From Paraburkholderia sp. BCC1886 (GTDB lineage Bacteria; Pseudomonadota; Gammaproteobacteria; Burkholderiales; Burkholderiaceae): a stretch of DNA of 64,000 nucleotides. Of the stretch, positions 27,046 to 36,758 are shown in pieces. Below the pieces are notes generated by a model. The model worked only from the letters and a program-made list of their open reading frames with translations, did no database searches and was not told the origin of the DNA. Both the position numbers and the translations under genes were made by a program. Each line of letters starts with the position of its first letter. The stretch's first letter is position 1. The DNA lies in contig NZ_CAAJGK010000037.1 in NCBI RefSeq assembly GCF_900996245.1, forward strand, positions 62,001 through 126,000. Reading direction: 5' to 3'.

Positions 27046-28521
27046 TCAGGGACGGATGTCGTTGGCGTTTAATCGTCCCAGGCTTGAGGCGAGGTGAATT
27101 CTTGCTGCACGCCATTCGGTGAGTGAGTGAATGCGCTGTTGCCTCGCTTCTGATAGCGTTTTCTGTGCAGTTAGTAGTTCAAGAATGTTTCCGACGCCTG
27201 CCGCATAGCGGTGCCGTGCGGCTTCGAATGATTGCGCTGCAACGCTGACGAGCGTGGCCGCATTCACCGAGTTTTGCGTTGCCGTCCGCAATGCCTGATA
27301 GCTCTTCCAGACATCGAGCCCGATCTGCTGCCGTACTTCATCGAGTATGCTGGTCTGCAGTTCAGTTTGCGAACGTGCAGCGCTTGTCCTGTAGATGCGT
27401 CCAAACCCTTCAAACAAGGGAATCTGTACCTGCACGCCCACATACCAGTCGCGTCCGGTCGCAGGGAATTGCGGTTCACCCAAGCCGAGGCTCGCGGGCT
27501 GGTTGTTCTGACTGTACTTTCCCGCCAGGCTAAAAACGGGTAATCCTTCCGCACGGGTTTGGCGCTCGCTGGCCATGGCAGCGTTCAGTCTGGCTTTTGC
27601 TGCGGCAATCGACGGATGAGTGCGCTGCGCATTGTCGATCATAGCTGCGACCGTTTCCGTAAAGTCGTCAGCGGGTGTGTTGCCGTCTTCCCCATCGGGT
27701 AGCTGGATTGCGTGGTCGGGGTTCAGGTTCATGTCGGAGGCGAGTGTGCCGAGTGCAGTCAGCCACTCGCCCTCGACCTCGGTACGAACGAAGGTTGCCT
27801 GCGCCCAGGCGGTCTGTGTCTGCAGTTGATCGGAAATGGCGGCAATGCCTCGGCTTACCCGTGCCGATGCCGCGGTGAAACTGTCATGCGCCAGGTCTTC
27901 CGCAATCTTCGCTTGCGCCAACTTTCCTGCTGCGGACTGGGCCGCGTAGTAATCGGTGGCGACGGTGGAAAACATCTGCTGAAGCAAGGCTTCCTGGGCT
28001 GCCTGGGCCGCCGCGAGAAGGGCCTCTGCGTTATCCAGCCCGGCCTTCCTTCCGCCGAAGTCGTAGAGCACCCAGTTCGCCGAGACCGAAGTCGAATAGA
28101 CGTTCGACCGGTTGATCGAATCCAAACGTGGGTGGTTCTTCACGTCGGTCGACGTGTCGTCGCGACCTCCCTGCAGCGACGCGCTCAGGGTCGGTAAGTA
28201 CGCCGATTTCGCGGTCCCCACAGCAGCGGCCCGCACCTTCACATTCGCCCACGCCTGGCTGGTCTTCGGGTTTCCACAAAGCGCCCTGTCCACAGCTTCG
28301 CTTAGCGTGAGCGGAGTGCCGACCGGACCGAACAGGCAGGGCCGACCGCTTCCGGCGTCCGCGAAAATTCCGGCGGGCGTGGACGTCACTGCGGAATTGG
28401 TACCGAAAATATCGAACCCATACGCAGAGAGTGGAAGCGCGCCCAACACGTAAAGACTGATCAGAGCCGTTGAAGCGCGCGCGTGGCGGCGACTGCTGCG
28501 AGCCAAGGTATCAGCGTTCAT
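27046..28521 (-). CDS. TolC-family outer membrane channel of a type I secretion system
   Basis: 491 residues. After an N-terminal signal (to about residue 35) and a short Cys-containing segment, two OEP repeats follow: LTLSEAVDRALCGNPKTSQAWANVK (about 72) and TVAAMIDNAQRTHPSIAAAKARLNAAM (about 275). It forms the outer-membrane tunnel through which the RTX protein leaves. The ATG at 28521 lies within the last bases of the HlyD-like gene (overlap 11 bp), so the secretion genes are coupled. Typical TolC length. Confidence 0.9.
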   Translation of the reverse strand: MNADTLARSSRRHARASTALISLYVLGALPLSAYGFDIFGTNSAVTSTPAGIFADAGSGRPCLFGPVGTPLTLSEAVDRALCGNPKTSQAWANVKVRAAAVGTAKSAYLPTLSASLQGGRDDTSTDVKNHPRLDSINRSNVYSTSVSANWVLYDFGGRKAGLDNAEALLAAAQAAQEALLQQMFSTVATDYYAAQSAAGKLAQAKIAEDLAHDSFTAASARVSRGIAAISDQLQTQTAWAQATFVRTEVEGEWLTALGTLASDMNLNPDHAIQLPDGEDGNTPADDFTETVAAMIDNAQRTHPSIAAAKARLNAAMASERQTRAEGLPVFSLAGKYSQNNQPASLGLGEPQFPATGRDWYVGVQVQIPLFEGFGRIYRTSAARSQTELQTSILDEVRQQIGLDVWKSYQALRTATQNSVNAATLVSVAAQSFEAARHRYAAGVGNILELLTAQKTLSEARQQRIHSLTEWRAARIHLASSLGRLNANDIRP

Positions 28522-29935
28522 GCAAGCTTTCTCCACTCGCGCGCAGCAGCGGATCGAAGAAATATCCGGCGACACTGCGCCGCCCGGTTCTGACTTCCAC
28601 CGTCACTTCCATGCCCGGCGTGAGATGAGCTTGCACCCCGTTGATCAGCATCTGGCTAGTTGACAACGTGATACGCGTGGCGAACGTCTGACCGAGTTTG
28701 CGGTCCCTCTCTCGTTTAGCGTCGTTAGATACCAAAGTGATCGTGCCTTTCAGGTAGCCGTATCGCGTGTAAGGAAACGCATCGATCTTGACGATCGCAT
28801 CCTGTCCGGCTCTGACAAAGCCAACGTCTTTATTCTCGATGCTGGCCTCGACTTCCAGCGCATCCTCCGGAACGATATCCATGACGGCCTGTGCGGTCGT
28901 CACGACCCCTCCTGGCGTGTGTACGGCAAGTTGCTCGACGGTGCCTGTTACCGGCGCATACAACGTCATCAGGTCTTGTCGCGTATTGGCCTTGATCTCG
29001 TCCGCATGGTGTTGCGTAAGCTGCTGCGTGGCCCGATCGAGTGCGTCGAGTTGTTCGCGGGAGAACTGGGACGTGATCGCCGCTATCGCAGCCTTCTGTT
29101 CCTGAATCGATGCCATGAGTTCACCGCTGCGGCTCTGTTGAGCGGTCAGCTCGTGTTCGTGTTCGAGCGCCGCTTGCTCCTTGCCCATCCAGTCATGCTG
29201 TGCAACGTATTGGTCGCGTGCCAGCGACTTGTAGTCGTCGGCTGCCTTGCGGGCGAGGGGAGCGATTGCCTGAAGTTTTGCGACTTGCTGGCGAGTCGTC
29301 GAAAGTTCGGCCTGGCGCTTGAGCAATTCGGCTTGCGCGGCGGCGATCTTGTCGGCGTATTCGCGGTACAGGCCCTCGGCGAAGCGCTGCGCTTGCGATT
29401 GTTGTTCAGGCGAAGCGCCATCTACCTTGGGCAGCGTCCCAGGATGTCCGCTTCTGACCGCATCCAATAGAGAAACCGCTCTCGCTGATGCGAGTGCGGC
29501 CTCGACTCGCGACCAACGCGCTTTGCTCGAATCTGCCGCCGCTTGCGTGGCATCCAGCACCAGCAGTGCCTGTCCCTCTTTCACTCGTTGACCATCCTGG
29601 ACGAGGATCTGCCGTACCACCCCGGTGATAGCGGGCTGGATGACTTTGACGCGTTCATTGGGGACCAGCTTGCCTTTGGCCGTCACGACGATATCCAGCC
29701 GCCCGGCGATGCCGATCAGCAGGATGAGTACGGACAGAATCACGAGCATACGCATGGCCCAGCGAGGAGCCGGGTGAACCGGGGTTTCGACCAGTTCGAG
29801 ATGTGCCGGCTGGAATGCAAGCTCGTATTGCAGCTTCTTCGGAGCGTCGAGTGCATCGCGCAAAGACCACGCGGCTCGCCAAACGGCTGTGTATCGACGG
29901 ACCAGGTCGGCGAGTGCGTGGCGGTGAAGTCGCAT
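28511..29935 (-). CDS. HlyD-family membrane fusion protein
   Basis: 474 residues. A cytoplasmic N-terminus and one helix (about 62-82, MLVILSVLILLIGIAGRLDIVV) lead to a split lipoyl domain (TAKGKLVPNERVKVIQPAITGVV and LYAPVTGTVEQLAVHTPGGVV) around a long coiled-coil hairpin (about 165-320). The C-terminal beta-barrel ends near TGRRSVAGYFFDPLLR, a common T1SS adaptor ending. It bridges the ABC exporter and the TolC channel. The start at 29935 is two bases after the ABC stop. Confidence 0.92.
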   Translation of the reverse strand: MRLHRHALADLVRRYTAVWRAAWSLRDALDAPKKLQYELAFQPAHLELVETPVHPAPRWAMRMLVILSVLILLIGIAGRLDIVVTAKGKLVPNERVKVIQPAITGVVRQILVQDGQRVKEGQALLVLDATQAAADSSKARWSRVEAALASARAVSLLDAVRSGHPGTLPKVDGASPEQQSQAQRFAEGLYREYADKIAAAQAELLKRQAELSTTRQQVAKLQAIAPLARKAADDYKSLARDQYVAQHDWMGKEQAALEHEHELTAQQSRSGELMASIQEQKAAIAAITSQFSREQLDALDRATQQLTQHHADEIKANTRQDLMTLYAPVTGTVEQLAVHTPGGVVTTAQAVMDIVPEDALEVEASIENKDVGFVRAGQDAIVKIDAFPYTRYGYLKGTITLVSNDAKRERDRKLGQTFATRITLSTSQMLINGVQAHLTPGMEVTVEVRTGRRSVAGYFFDPLLRASGESLHER

Positions 29936-29937
29936 CG

Positions 29938-32085
29938 TCAACTGTTCTGGAGAGAAACGAGGTGGGCGTAGTAGCCGCCTTGAGCGAGCAAGGCGTCGTG
30001 TGTGCCACGCTCCACGATCCGGCCTTTGTCCATGGCGATAATCTGGTTTGCGTGCCGCACGGCACTGAGACGATGAGCGATGACAATGACTGTTCGTCCA
30101 TTGCAAATGGCGCGCATGTTGTTTTGGACAATGCGCTCGGTTTCGAAGTCGAGCGCACTGGTCGCCTCGTCGAAGATCAGGATCCGGGGATTGGTTAATA
30201 GCGCTCGCGCAATCGCGAGCCGCTGGCGTTGGCCCCCGGACAGGTTGCCGCCGTGTTCCTCGACCGGCGTGTCATAAGCTTGAGGCAGGTCGCAAATGAA
30301 CTCATGTGCACCTGCGAGTTTCGCCGCATTCATCACGGCATCGAGCGGGGCGCCCGGATCGGTCAGCGCGATGTTCTCGCGTATCGAGCGGTTGAAGAGG
30401 GTATTTTCCTGCAGCACTACACCGACCTGGCGGCGGAGCCAGGCGGGATCGGTCTGCGCGAGATCGATCCCGTCGAGTCTTATCGTGCCGTATTCCGGCA
30501 GGTAAAGACGCTGTAGCAATTTGGTGAGCGTGCTTTTTCCCGAGCCCGAGCGCCCTACTATGCCGATGACGTCACCGGCCTGCACGTCGAGGCAGATGTC
30601 TTTAAGAATGGGCGGGCCGTCGGTTCGGTAGCGAAAGCCGATATGCTCGAAGCGGATGTTGCCCTTTAGCGCAGGAAGTACTTGCCGGTTTTGGAGTAGT
30701 TCACTGCGGGTATTGAGAATGTCGCCCAGACGGCTCATCGAAATGCCGATCTGCTGAAAGTCCTGCCAAAGTTGTGCAAGACGCAAGACCGGTGCGGCAA
30801 CGTGCTGCGACATCATGTTGAACGCGACCAGTTGACCGACGGTCAGCCGACCGTCGATGACGAGCTTTGCGCCCAGTATTAAAGTGGCCAGTGTCACCAG
30901 CTTGCCGATAAATTGAATTGATTGCTGGCCGATATTACCCACCACCGTTACTCGAAAACCCGAGGCGACGTAGGCGGCAAGTTGCATTTCCCACTTTCTG
31001 ATGAACTGGGGTTCGACGGCCATAGCCTTGACCGTTTCCATGCTGGAAATTGCTTCGACCAGAAACGACTGGTTATCCGCGCCTCGCGCGAATTTCTCAT
31101 TGAGACGTAGGCGCAGGGATGGTACGAGTACCGCCGAGACAGCGGCATAAAGTGGCAGAGACCCTACGACGACGAGCGTTAGCCAGACGCTATAGAGGCA
31201 CATCACTGCGATAAAGACGATAGAAAAGGCCAGATCGATGATGGCAGTCAGTGCCTGTCCGGTCAGGAAGTTGCGGATATTCTCGAGCTCCCGTACTCGC
31301 GCGACGGTGTCCCCTACCCGCCGTGCCGAGAAGTAGGCGAGCGGAAGCGCTAGCAGATGCCTGAACAGGCGCGCGCCCAGCTCCACGTCGATCCGGTTCG
31401 TGGTGTGCGAGAACGTAAAATTTCGCAGACCGGTCATCAGCACCTCGAACACCGCACATACGAGCAGTGCAGTTCCTACGACGGCAAGTGTGTTGTAGGC
31501 GCGGTTAACGAGCACCTTGTCCATGACCACCTGAAACATGAGCGGCGAGACAAGAGCGAGAATCTGCAGCACCAGCGATACGCCAACTACCTCTAGCAGT
31601 AATCGCCGGTACTTGACGATTGCCGGAACGAACCAGGAAAAGTCGAAACGTGCCAGTTCCCCGGCAAGCGAGGCGCGTGAGGTAAATAACAGAAGGCGAC
31701 CGGTCACGCGGAGAGCGAGACTGTCGAGCGGTAGGACGGTTGGCGAGGCCGCGTCTGCTTCCAGAATAAATGCCGTTTTGCCGTCGCATTTCGCAATGAT
31801 GAAATGCCTGCCGTGCTTGTCGAAGGCCAGCGCCGGTAAAGGCGTGTGGTCGAGGCGGTCGATCCGCAGAGGCGCCGGACTAACTTTCAGGCCGACCGAT
31901 CGGCCACTTAGCACTAACGCATCACTATCGAACGGCTCATCGTTGCGAGCGGCCGCATGACGTAACTGCGTCGCGTCAACGGCGATGCCGTGATATCTGG
32001 CGATAACGACGAGGCACGCGAGTGCCGGATCACGCATGGGTTGAGTAGAGTCGGGAGCGTTCAAGGCGGGCTGATAGTGGCGCAT
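29938..32085 (-). CDS. Type I secretion ABC exporter with degenerate C39-like domain
   Basis: 715 residues. The N-terminal ~130 residues are a C39-like domain that lacks the catalytic Cys (DPALACLVVIARYHGIAV where peptidases have DCG), as in HlyB-type RTX exporters. Six membrane helices follow (about 155-430). The ATPase has Walker A GRSGSGKST (about 510), signature LSGGQ (about 613) and Walker B ILIFDEATSALD (about 632). The ATG at 32085 is chosen over an upstream frame that reads through the Gln-Pro repeat of the RTX gene. It powers export of that protein. Confidence 0.92.
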   Translation of the reverse strand: MRHYQPALNAPDSTQPMRDPALACLVVIARYHGIAVDATQLRHAAARNDEPFDSDALVLSGRSVGLKVSPAPLRIDRLDHTPLPALAFDKHGRHFIIAKCDGKTAFILEADAASPTVLPLDSLALRVTGRLLLFTSRASLAGELARFDFSWFVPAIVKYRRLLLEVVGVSLVLQILALVSPLMFQVVMDKVLVNRAYNTLAVVGTALLVCAVFEVLMTGLRNFTFSHTTNRIDVELGARLFRHLLALPLAYFSARRVGDTVARVRELENIRNFLTGQALTAIIDLAFSIVFIAVMCLYSVWLTLVVVGSLPLYAAVSAVLVPSLRLRLNEKFARGADNQSFLVEAISSMETVKAMAVEPQFIRKWEMQLAAYVASGFRVTVVGNIGQQSIQFIGKLVTLATLILGAKLVIDGRLTVGQLVAFNMMSQHVAAPVLRLAQLWQDFQQIGISMSRLGDILNTRSELLQNRQVLPALKGNIRFEHIGFRYRTDGPPILKDICLDVQAGDVIGIVGRSGSGKSTLTKLLQRLYLPEYGTIRLDGIDLAQTDPAWLRRQVGVVLQENTLFNRSIRENIALTDPGAPLDAVMNAAKLAGAHEFICDLPQAYDTPVEEHGGNLSGGQRQRLAIARALLTNPRILIFDEATSALDFETERIVQNNMRAICNGRTVIVIAHRLSAVRHANQIIAMDKGRIVERGTHDALLAQGGYYAHLVSLQNS

Positions 32086-32122
32086 TCGCGACCTCGCGAT
32101 TGCGAATGCAGGGTCGGGTGCG

Positions 32123-35100
32123 TCAGTACAGATTGGCCGAGAGCATTGGCTGCGGTTGCGGTTGCGGTTGCGGTTGAACTGCATAAGTTATCTGCGAAGT
32201 TGCACCAGCCTGCACGCCGTAAGACGCCATGCCAGCGATCAGGTTGTCGACCTGTCGCTCAGCATGCAGACCCGGATGGTTCGCCATATCGATCAACCGG
32301 TCGCGGCCCCAAGTCGTTCCATCGGAAAACTGGACCTCCTGCACGCCATACGAAGTGCCGTACATGAACGAATCCAGAACGACCCTGTCGCCTGCTATGT
32401 GATCTGTCAGCACCAGGCTCTGGCCAGACCTGCCCACTTTGACCGACGATGCGCTGATTCCTGCACCCAGTCGCAAAACGTTGTGAGGTGCCATGCTCGT
32501 GTCCGATTCTGCAATCTCCAGGTTTCCATAACCGGCCTCGAAGATAAAGACGTCTCCGCCGCCGCCGCCCTGGACATAATCGTTGCCGCCCCTTCCATCG
32601 AACACGTCCGCGCCGCTGGTCCCATAGATACTGTCGTCACCCGGAGTGCCCGTCGTTGCCATTTGAAGCAGCTTCTGCCTGTTCCATATCGTGCCATCGT
32701 CAAAGCGCAGTTCCTGCACGCCCCATCCGTTGCCCTGCATGAAGGAGGCAATGGTGACCTGGTCCCCGGAGATGCCGTCCGTCAGCAGCAGGCCTGCGTT
32801 ACTCGTGGCCCTCGCCGTCACTGACGACGCGTTGATTCCTCCGCCCAAGTGAAGAACGTTGCGAGGTGCGCTGTCGAAATCATATTGGTTGATCTCGAGT
32901 TTCCCGTACCCTGCATTAAAGATGAACGTGTCACCGCCACCCCCGCCCTGGACATAATCGTTGCCGCCCTTTCCGTCGAATACTTCAGCGTTTCTGGTGC
33001 CGTAGATAATGTCGTTGCCCGAACTGCCGGTGGTTGCCATCCGAAGCAGTTGCTGTTGTGTCCAGACTGTGTTGTCCGCGAACCGCACTGCCTGTACACC
33101 CATGTTGTAGAAGAGCATGGCGAGATCGAGAACGACCTGGTCGCCAGAAATGGAGTCGGTAAGTACGATGGCCGAATTGGCGTTGGTGCGCACGAAGACG
33201 GATGCGGCACTAATGCCGGGACCGAAAGCAAGGACGTTGTAGGCGTTAGCGCTATCGTCGGTTTCGGATATTTCAAGTTTCCCGTATCCTGCATCGAAGA
33301 GGAAAGTGTCGTTGCCACCGCCGCCGCGAACGAAGTCATCGCCACCTTTTCCGTCGAATACTTCGGCGTTCCCGGTACCGTAAAATGCATCATCACCGCG
33401 TGTTCCGCAGATCGCGGCGACCTGAATCAGTTGGTATTTGTTCCAGGTCGTGCCGTCCGCAAACTGGACGAACTGGATGCCTTGTCCGCCGTCGTGAAAT
33501 TCGCCGGTTAGCGTTATCCGATCTCCGCTTATTCCGTCGGTTAAAACCATATCGCCGTTGGCGAGCACTATCGCTTTGATCGACGATGGGTCGATACCTG
33601 TACCAAATCGCAGCGTGTTGGCAGGCTTGCTGGAATTCGGGTCATTCTCGCGAATCTCGACCATGCCATCGCCGGCAGCGTAATGGAAGACGTCATGCCC
33701 TGGCAACTGGGTGCTTGGGTCGCCTCCAGCCCGTTCGCCTATGAGCGAACTGATGCCGGGTCCAGCATAAAAGTCGTGATAGATCGTAGAGCCAGTCTCG
33801 TGAATGCGCCCCGAACTATCGATGTCGATTTTCAGCCCGGCAGCGATAGCGTTGGCGATCGATGCGACGGTATTGTTCGTTGCTGCGGCGACGTACTTTT
33901 CAAACAGCGAGGTCGACATCCCCATGTCGAATCGCGCGGCATCGGCGACGCGTAGAAGCAGGTCCCACGAACTGAAGTTCGCGGCGGTTATTTCTCCGAG
34001 TCGGCGGAACGCAGCGGCCAATGCAGGAGCGAAAGTCTCACAGGCCTGGACCGTGTCCGTGGAAGCGTCGTACCTGAACTCCGGGGCGAGGGCGGCAGCC
34101 AATGGGGACTGCAGGACAAGCCGGGCGAGAGCTGCATCGTACAGATCGTTCCAGGCTTGCTGCAACTGGGCCGCGGCCCTGATTCCCGGGTTGATTCCGT
34201 CGCCGACGCTATAAAACGAGCGACCCAGATAGGCATCGACAAAGCCGAGTTGGCGGGCGTCGATGGAGCCTCCGCGCGACATCGGGTCTAGCTCCGCGAC
34301 TCCTGCCCATCGATATAAAACTGCCTGCGCGGCGCTTTCAATAGCGAGGGGACTGGCGGTAGCCAACTGATCCATGAAGGCCTGTACCAGATCCTGCAGT
34401 CCCTGATCGAGCGTCATGGCGGATCGCAGGTCGCGCAATCTGCCAGCGCCTGCAATCTGCGGAAGCGCGGCGGCGGATGCCGTTACGTCTACCGGCGTGA
34501 CCGGCCTGGTGTTCATGGTGCTATTGGCGAACCATGCATCGACTATTTCGTGAGTGGTGCCGTCTACCAGCGAGTAGCTGCTGGTCGAGCTGATTTTGTT
34601 GCCCGCGATGGTTTCGGTGACGGCAGCCGCATTGAGGTTGATCGATGCGATGCCGAGTTCGCCGAGCGTATGGAGTTCACCCACGTCCGAGACGGCGCTT
34701 CCGTTGGCATCGATCCACACGTGGAGGTTTGCAAAAGCTGGATCGAGCGCGTCGATTACCTCGTCGTGATTGGCGTCAAGCTTGCGCAAAATGTCGAAAC
34801 CGTCAGTCGTCTCGTTGCCGAAGAGCTGGGTGATGTTCGTGATGTCGCGATCGTCCGGGTCGAGGCATAGCAGTCCCATTCCCGTTCCGACCCATCCGGT
34901 CTGGCGAGCGAAGCCGTCGTTGGCGAGGTCGAAGTAGGGCGCGCTGGTGTTGAGCGGTGTGAGGTCGATTCCTGAACCGGTGAGGTCGAGGACGAGTGGG
35001 CTGGTATAGCTTCGTCCGCTATCGGGGTACCGACCCATTGCGCTGCTGCCCGCGCCGGACTCTGGGGATTTGCTGTCCGTGCTCGCGGGGTTGCTGTTGC

Positions 35101-35713
35101 TCGCGGAGTCACCGCCTCCGGGCGCTGTGCTCCCTGAGCCGTTGCCGGATTGGGATGAGATGCTGTCGAGCAGATGGCTGATCTCGGCGGCGGCGGATTT
35201 GACTGCATCGGTCACCGCGTTGCTCGCGGTCATGGCGATGAGTCCTGCCATCGCAGATATCCCAAGGCCGAGACTGGCTATGGGCGCGGCTGCTGCGGCA
35301 CCGGCGGCGCCTGCCGCTGCAATGGCGCCAGCCACTCCCGAGATAACCGCGCCTATGGTATTGACGACGGTCGAGACGGTGCTGGTTACATTGAGGGCGG
35401 CGGCGCTGATCGAACCTTGATGACCGGACGTGACAGCGTTGTTGTAAGTGGTGATCGACGCGGACATTGACTCGATCTGTTTGCCTAGGTTGTTGTAGGC
35501 CGTGATGATTGAACTGCCTGCTCCTAGTACGGAACTAAGTGCTCCCGAGGCTTGATTACCCGTGAGGGTTGCGCGACCACTGGCAATGGTGGTGCCCATG
35601 CCAATAACGGCCCCCATCATGTCTCCGCTGGCCGCGGTTTCGCCGACTGACGCAACTGATACGGCGGTGTCATACAGTGGCCGCAGATTGTTGGAAAACG
35701 AAAAATTAAGCAT
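32123..35713 (-). CDS. RTX-like calcium-binding protein, probable type I secretion substrate
   Basis: 1196 residues. Residues 105-175 are Ala/Gly-rich and hydrophobic, a possible membrane-interacting segment; 186-225 is a Ser/Gly/Pro/Asn linker. About 238-362 is a module common in large RTX exoproteins: PLVLDLTGSGIDL, DPDDRD and an EF-hand-like DANHDEVIDALD (313-324). From about 668 to 1160 there are four ~126-residue repeats; three contain a nonapeptide-like patch (GKGGNDYVQGGGGGD) followed by an HCBP-related half (FxDGTxW). The end is a Gln-Pro run and MLSANLY. Start ATG 35713 has AAGGG upstream. Adhesin, toxin or enzyme: undecided. Confidence 0.85.
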   Translation of the reverse strand: MLNFSFSNNLRPLYDTAVSVASVGETAASGDMMGAVIGMGTTIASGRATLTGNQASGALSSVLGAGSSIITAYNNLGKQIESMSASITTYNNAVTSGHQGSISAAALNVTSTVSTVVNTIGAVISGVAGAIAAAGAAGAAAAAPIASLGLGISAMAGLIAMTASNAVTDAVKSAAAEISHLLDSISSQSGNGSGSTAPGGGDSASNSNPASTDSKSPESGAGSSAMGRYPDSGRSYTSPLVLDLTGSGIDLTPLNTSAPYFDLANDGFARQTGWVGTGMGLLCLDPDDRDITNITQLFGNETTDGFDILRKLDANHDEVIDALDPAFANLHVWIDANGSAVSDVGELHTLGELGIASINLNAAAVTETIAGNKISSTSSYSLVDGTTHEIVDAWFANSTMNTRPVTPVDVTASAAALPQIAGAGRLRDLRSAMTLDQGLQDLVQAFMDQLATASPLAIESAAQAVLYRWAGVAELDPMSRGGSIDARQLGFVDAYLGRSFYSVGDGINPGIRAAAQLQQAWNDLYDAALARLVLQSPLAAALAPEFRYDASTDTVQACETFAPALAAAFRRLGEITAANFSSWDLLLRVADAARFDMGMSTSLFEKYVAAATNNTVASIANAIAAGLKIDIDSSGRIHETGSTIYHDFYAGPGISSLIGERAGGDPSTQLPGHDVFHYAAGDGMVEIRENDPNSSKPANTLRFGTGIDPSSIKAIVLANGDMVLTDGISGDRITLTGEFHDGGQGIQFVQFADGTTWNKYQLIQVAAICGTRGDDAFYGTGNAEVFDGKGGDDFVRGGGGNDTFLFDAGYGKLEISETDDSANAYNVLAFGPGISAASVFVRTNANSAIVLTDSISGDQVVLDLAMLFYNMGVQAVRFADNTVWTQQQLLRMATTGSSGNDIIYGTRNAEVFDGKGGNDYVQGGGGGDTFIFNAGYGKLEINQYDFDSAPRNVLHLGGGINASSVTARATSNAGLLLTDGISGDQVTIASFMQGNGWGVQELRFDDGTIWNRQKLLQMATTGTPGDDSIYGTSGADVFDGRGGNDYVQGGGGGDVFIFEAGYGNLEIAESDTSMAPHNVLRLGAGISASSVKVGRSGQSLVLTDHIAGDRVVLDSFMYGTSYGVQEVQFSDGTTWGRDRLIDMANHPGLHAERQVDNLIAGMASYGVQAGATSQITYAVQPQPQPQPQPMLSANLY
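32151..32174. repeat. Hexanucleotide repeat in the 3' end of the RTX gene
   Basis: Four perfect copies of TGCGGT on the plus strand, coding Gln-Pro repeats just before the C-terminal MLSANLY. The unit is a multiple of three, so slippage would change tail length without breaking the frame. Confidence 0.8.
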
Positions 35714-35791
35714 AGTTGAAAATCCCTTATTGATTGTGAGCAGCAATTCTCAGCTGGCGAACCTACGTCTAGATAAGAAGGTCTGTCACGT

Positions 35792-36607
35792 CTAGAATTT
35801 CTCGTTTCCCCGCTGCCCTGTGAGAAGCATTCTCGCCATGTATCCGCGATATGGCTCAGAAAGCGCATTCCCCTTGTAATAAAGTGTCCGCACCGTTGCG
35901 CACACTTCTTCGTCGCTGGCGGTCCGCAATGCCATTAACCCCGCAGCAAACGCCTTGGATCGCGACTCATCCAACGATCGGGTGATTTTTAGAACCGCCC
36001 GGGTTGCATCTTCGGTTGGAAGGACTATAAGCGGTGACTGGCTTAGAGCCGCGTCAATAGATGTCTTAATGAAGACAAACCATGCTTTAGCCTCTTCGCC
36101 GCTAAAAGAGTCCAAGGTGGGAAGGGCCTGATCCATGAAATCGCTGCTGCTAAATCCACCCTTCAGAAACGTGCTGCAGGTATGGGCCGACAGTGACGGA
36201 AATATTTTTGTTAGAGATGAAAGACGTTGTTCCAGTAGATTGGTGGCGAGAGCAGGCACTCCTTTTCCCGCAAGTTGATTCGACACTTCCATGAGCCGGT
36301 CCGGGTCCGACGACCCAGCAAAAGATATCAATTTTTTGTTGGCCAGAACCCAATCACGATGATTATCGAATTCTTTGTGCATCGGTGAAGAAGCTGTATA
36401 CGGATTGACCCAGGCTCCCGGGTCATTCGAAACGGGTGCGACAGATTTCCTATTGGCTAAACTGCCCGTATCATTTTTTGCGTCTGTGAACTTGGCGAGA
36501 TTGTTGGTCCTGTCTTCGATCTTGTTAAATGAGTGTCCAAGAAACATTCCTGCCAAAAAAACCACCAGCGAAACCGCAGCGCACCGATACTTTTTGAAGT
36601 AACTCAT
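35792..36607 (-). CDS. Single-pass membrane protein of unknown function, first gene of the RTX locus
   Basis: 271 residues from the ATG at 36607. A basic N-terminus and one helix (about 9-26, CAAVSLVVFLAGMFLGHSF) leave a ~240-residue soluble, mostly helical domain probably facing the periplasm. It has two spaced cysteines (HTCSTFLKGG and DEEVCATVRTL). I do not recognise the family. The gene ends 78 bp before the RTX start on the same strand. Its base composition is noticeably less GC-rich than the flanks. It may be a chaperone, immunity or tethering factor for the RTX protein; this is inference from position. Confidence 0.72.
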   Translation of the reverse strand: MSYFKKYRCAAVSLVVFLAGMFLGHSFNKIEDRTNNLAKFTDAKNDTGSLANRKSVAPVSNDPGAWVNPYTASSPMHKEFDNHRDWVLANKKLISFAGSSDPDRLMEVSNQLAGKGVPALATNLLEQRLSSLTKIFPSLSAHTCSTFLKGGFSSSDFMDQALPTLDSFSGEEAKAWFVFIKTSIDAALSQSPLIVLPTEDATRAVLKITRSLDESRSKAFAAGLMALRTASDEEVCATVRTLYYKGNALSEPYRGYMARMLLTGQRGNEKF

Positions 36608-36758
36608 CGTTTCCACCCAGTCCAATCCCGTCGACCATTCAGGCACTTTTTAGCGTGCCCCGTCATCATCAGGAAACTGGAAACGAAGATGTGCCGGAAA
36701 TTTCCCCAGCAACATTGAGAACATTCAGAACCAACGAGCCGGAAGTCAGAAAATATGC

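Noticed and set aside
32151..32174. Phase-variable switch in the RTX gene
   Set aside because: The unit is six bases, so copy change cannot shift the frame.
32086..32184. N-terminal extension of the ABC exporter beginning with an Asn-Arg repeat
   Set aside because: It reads the hexanucleotide repeat of the RTX gene in another frame; the ATG at 32085 fits the known domain start.
27046..36607. Bacteriocin (microcin) exporter with peptidase activity
   Set aside because: The C39-like domain lacks the catalytic Cys and there is no double-glycine leader peptide gene nearby.
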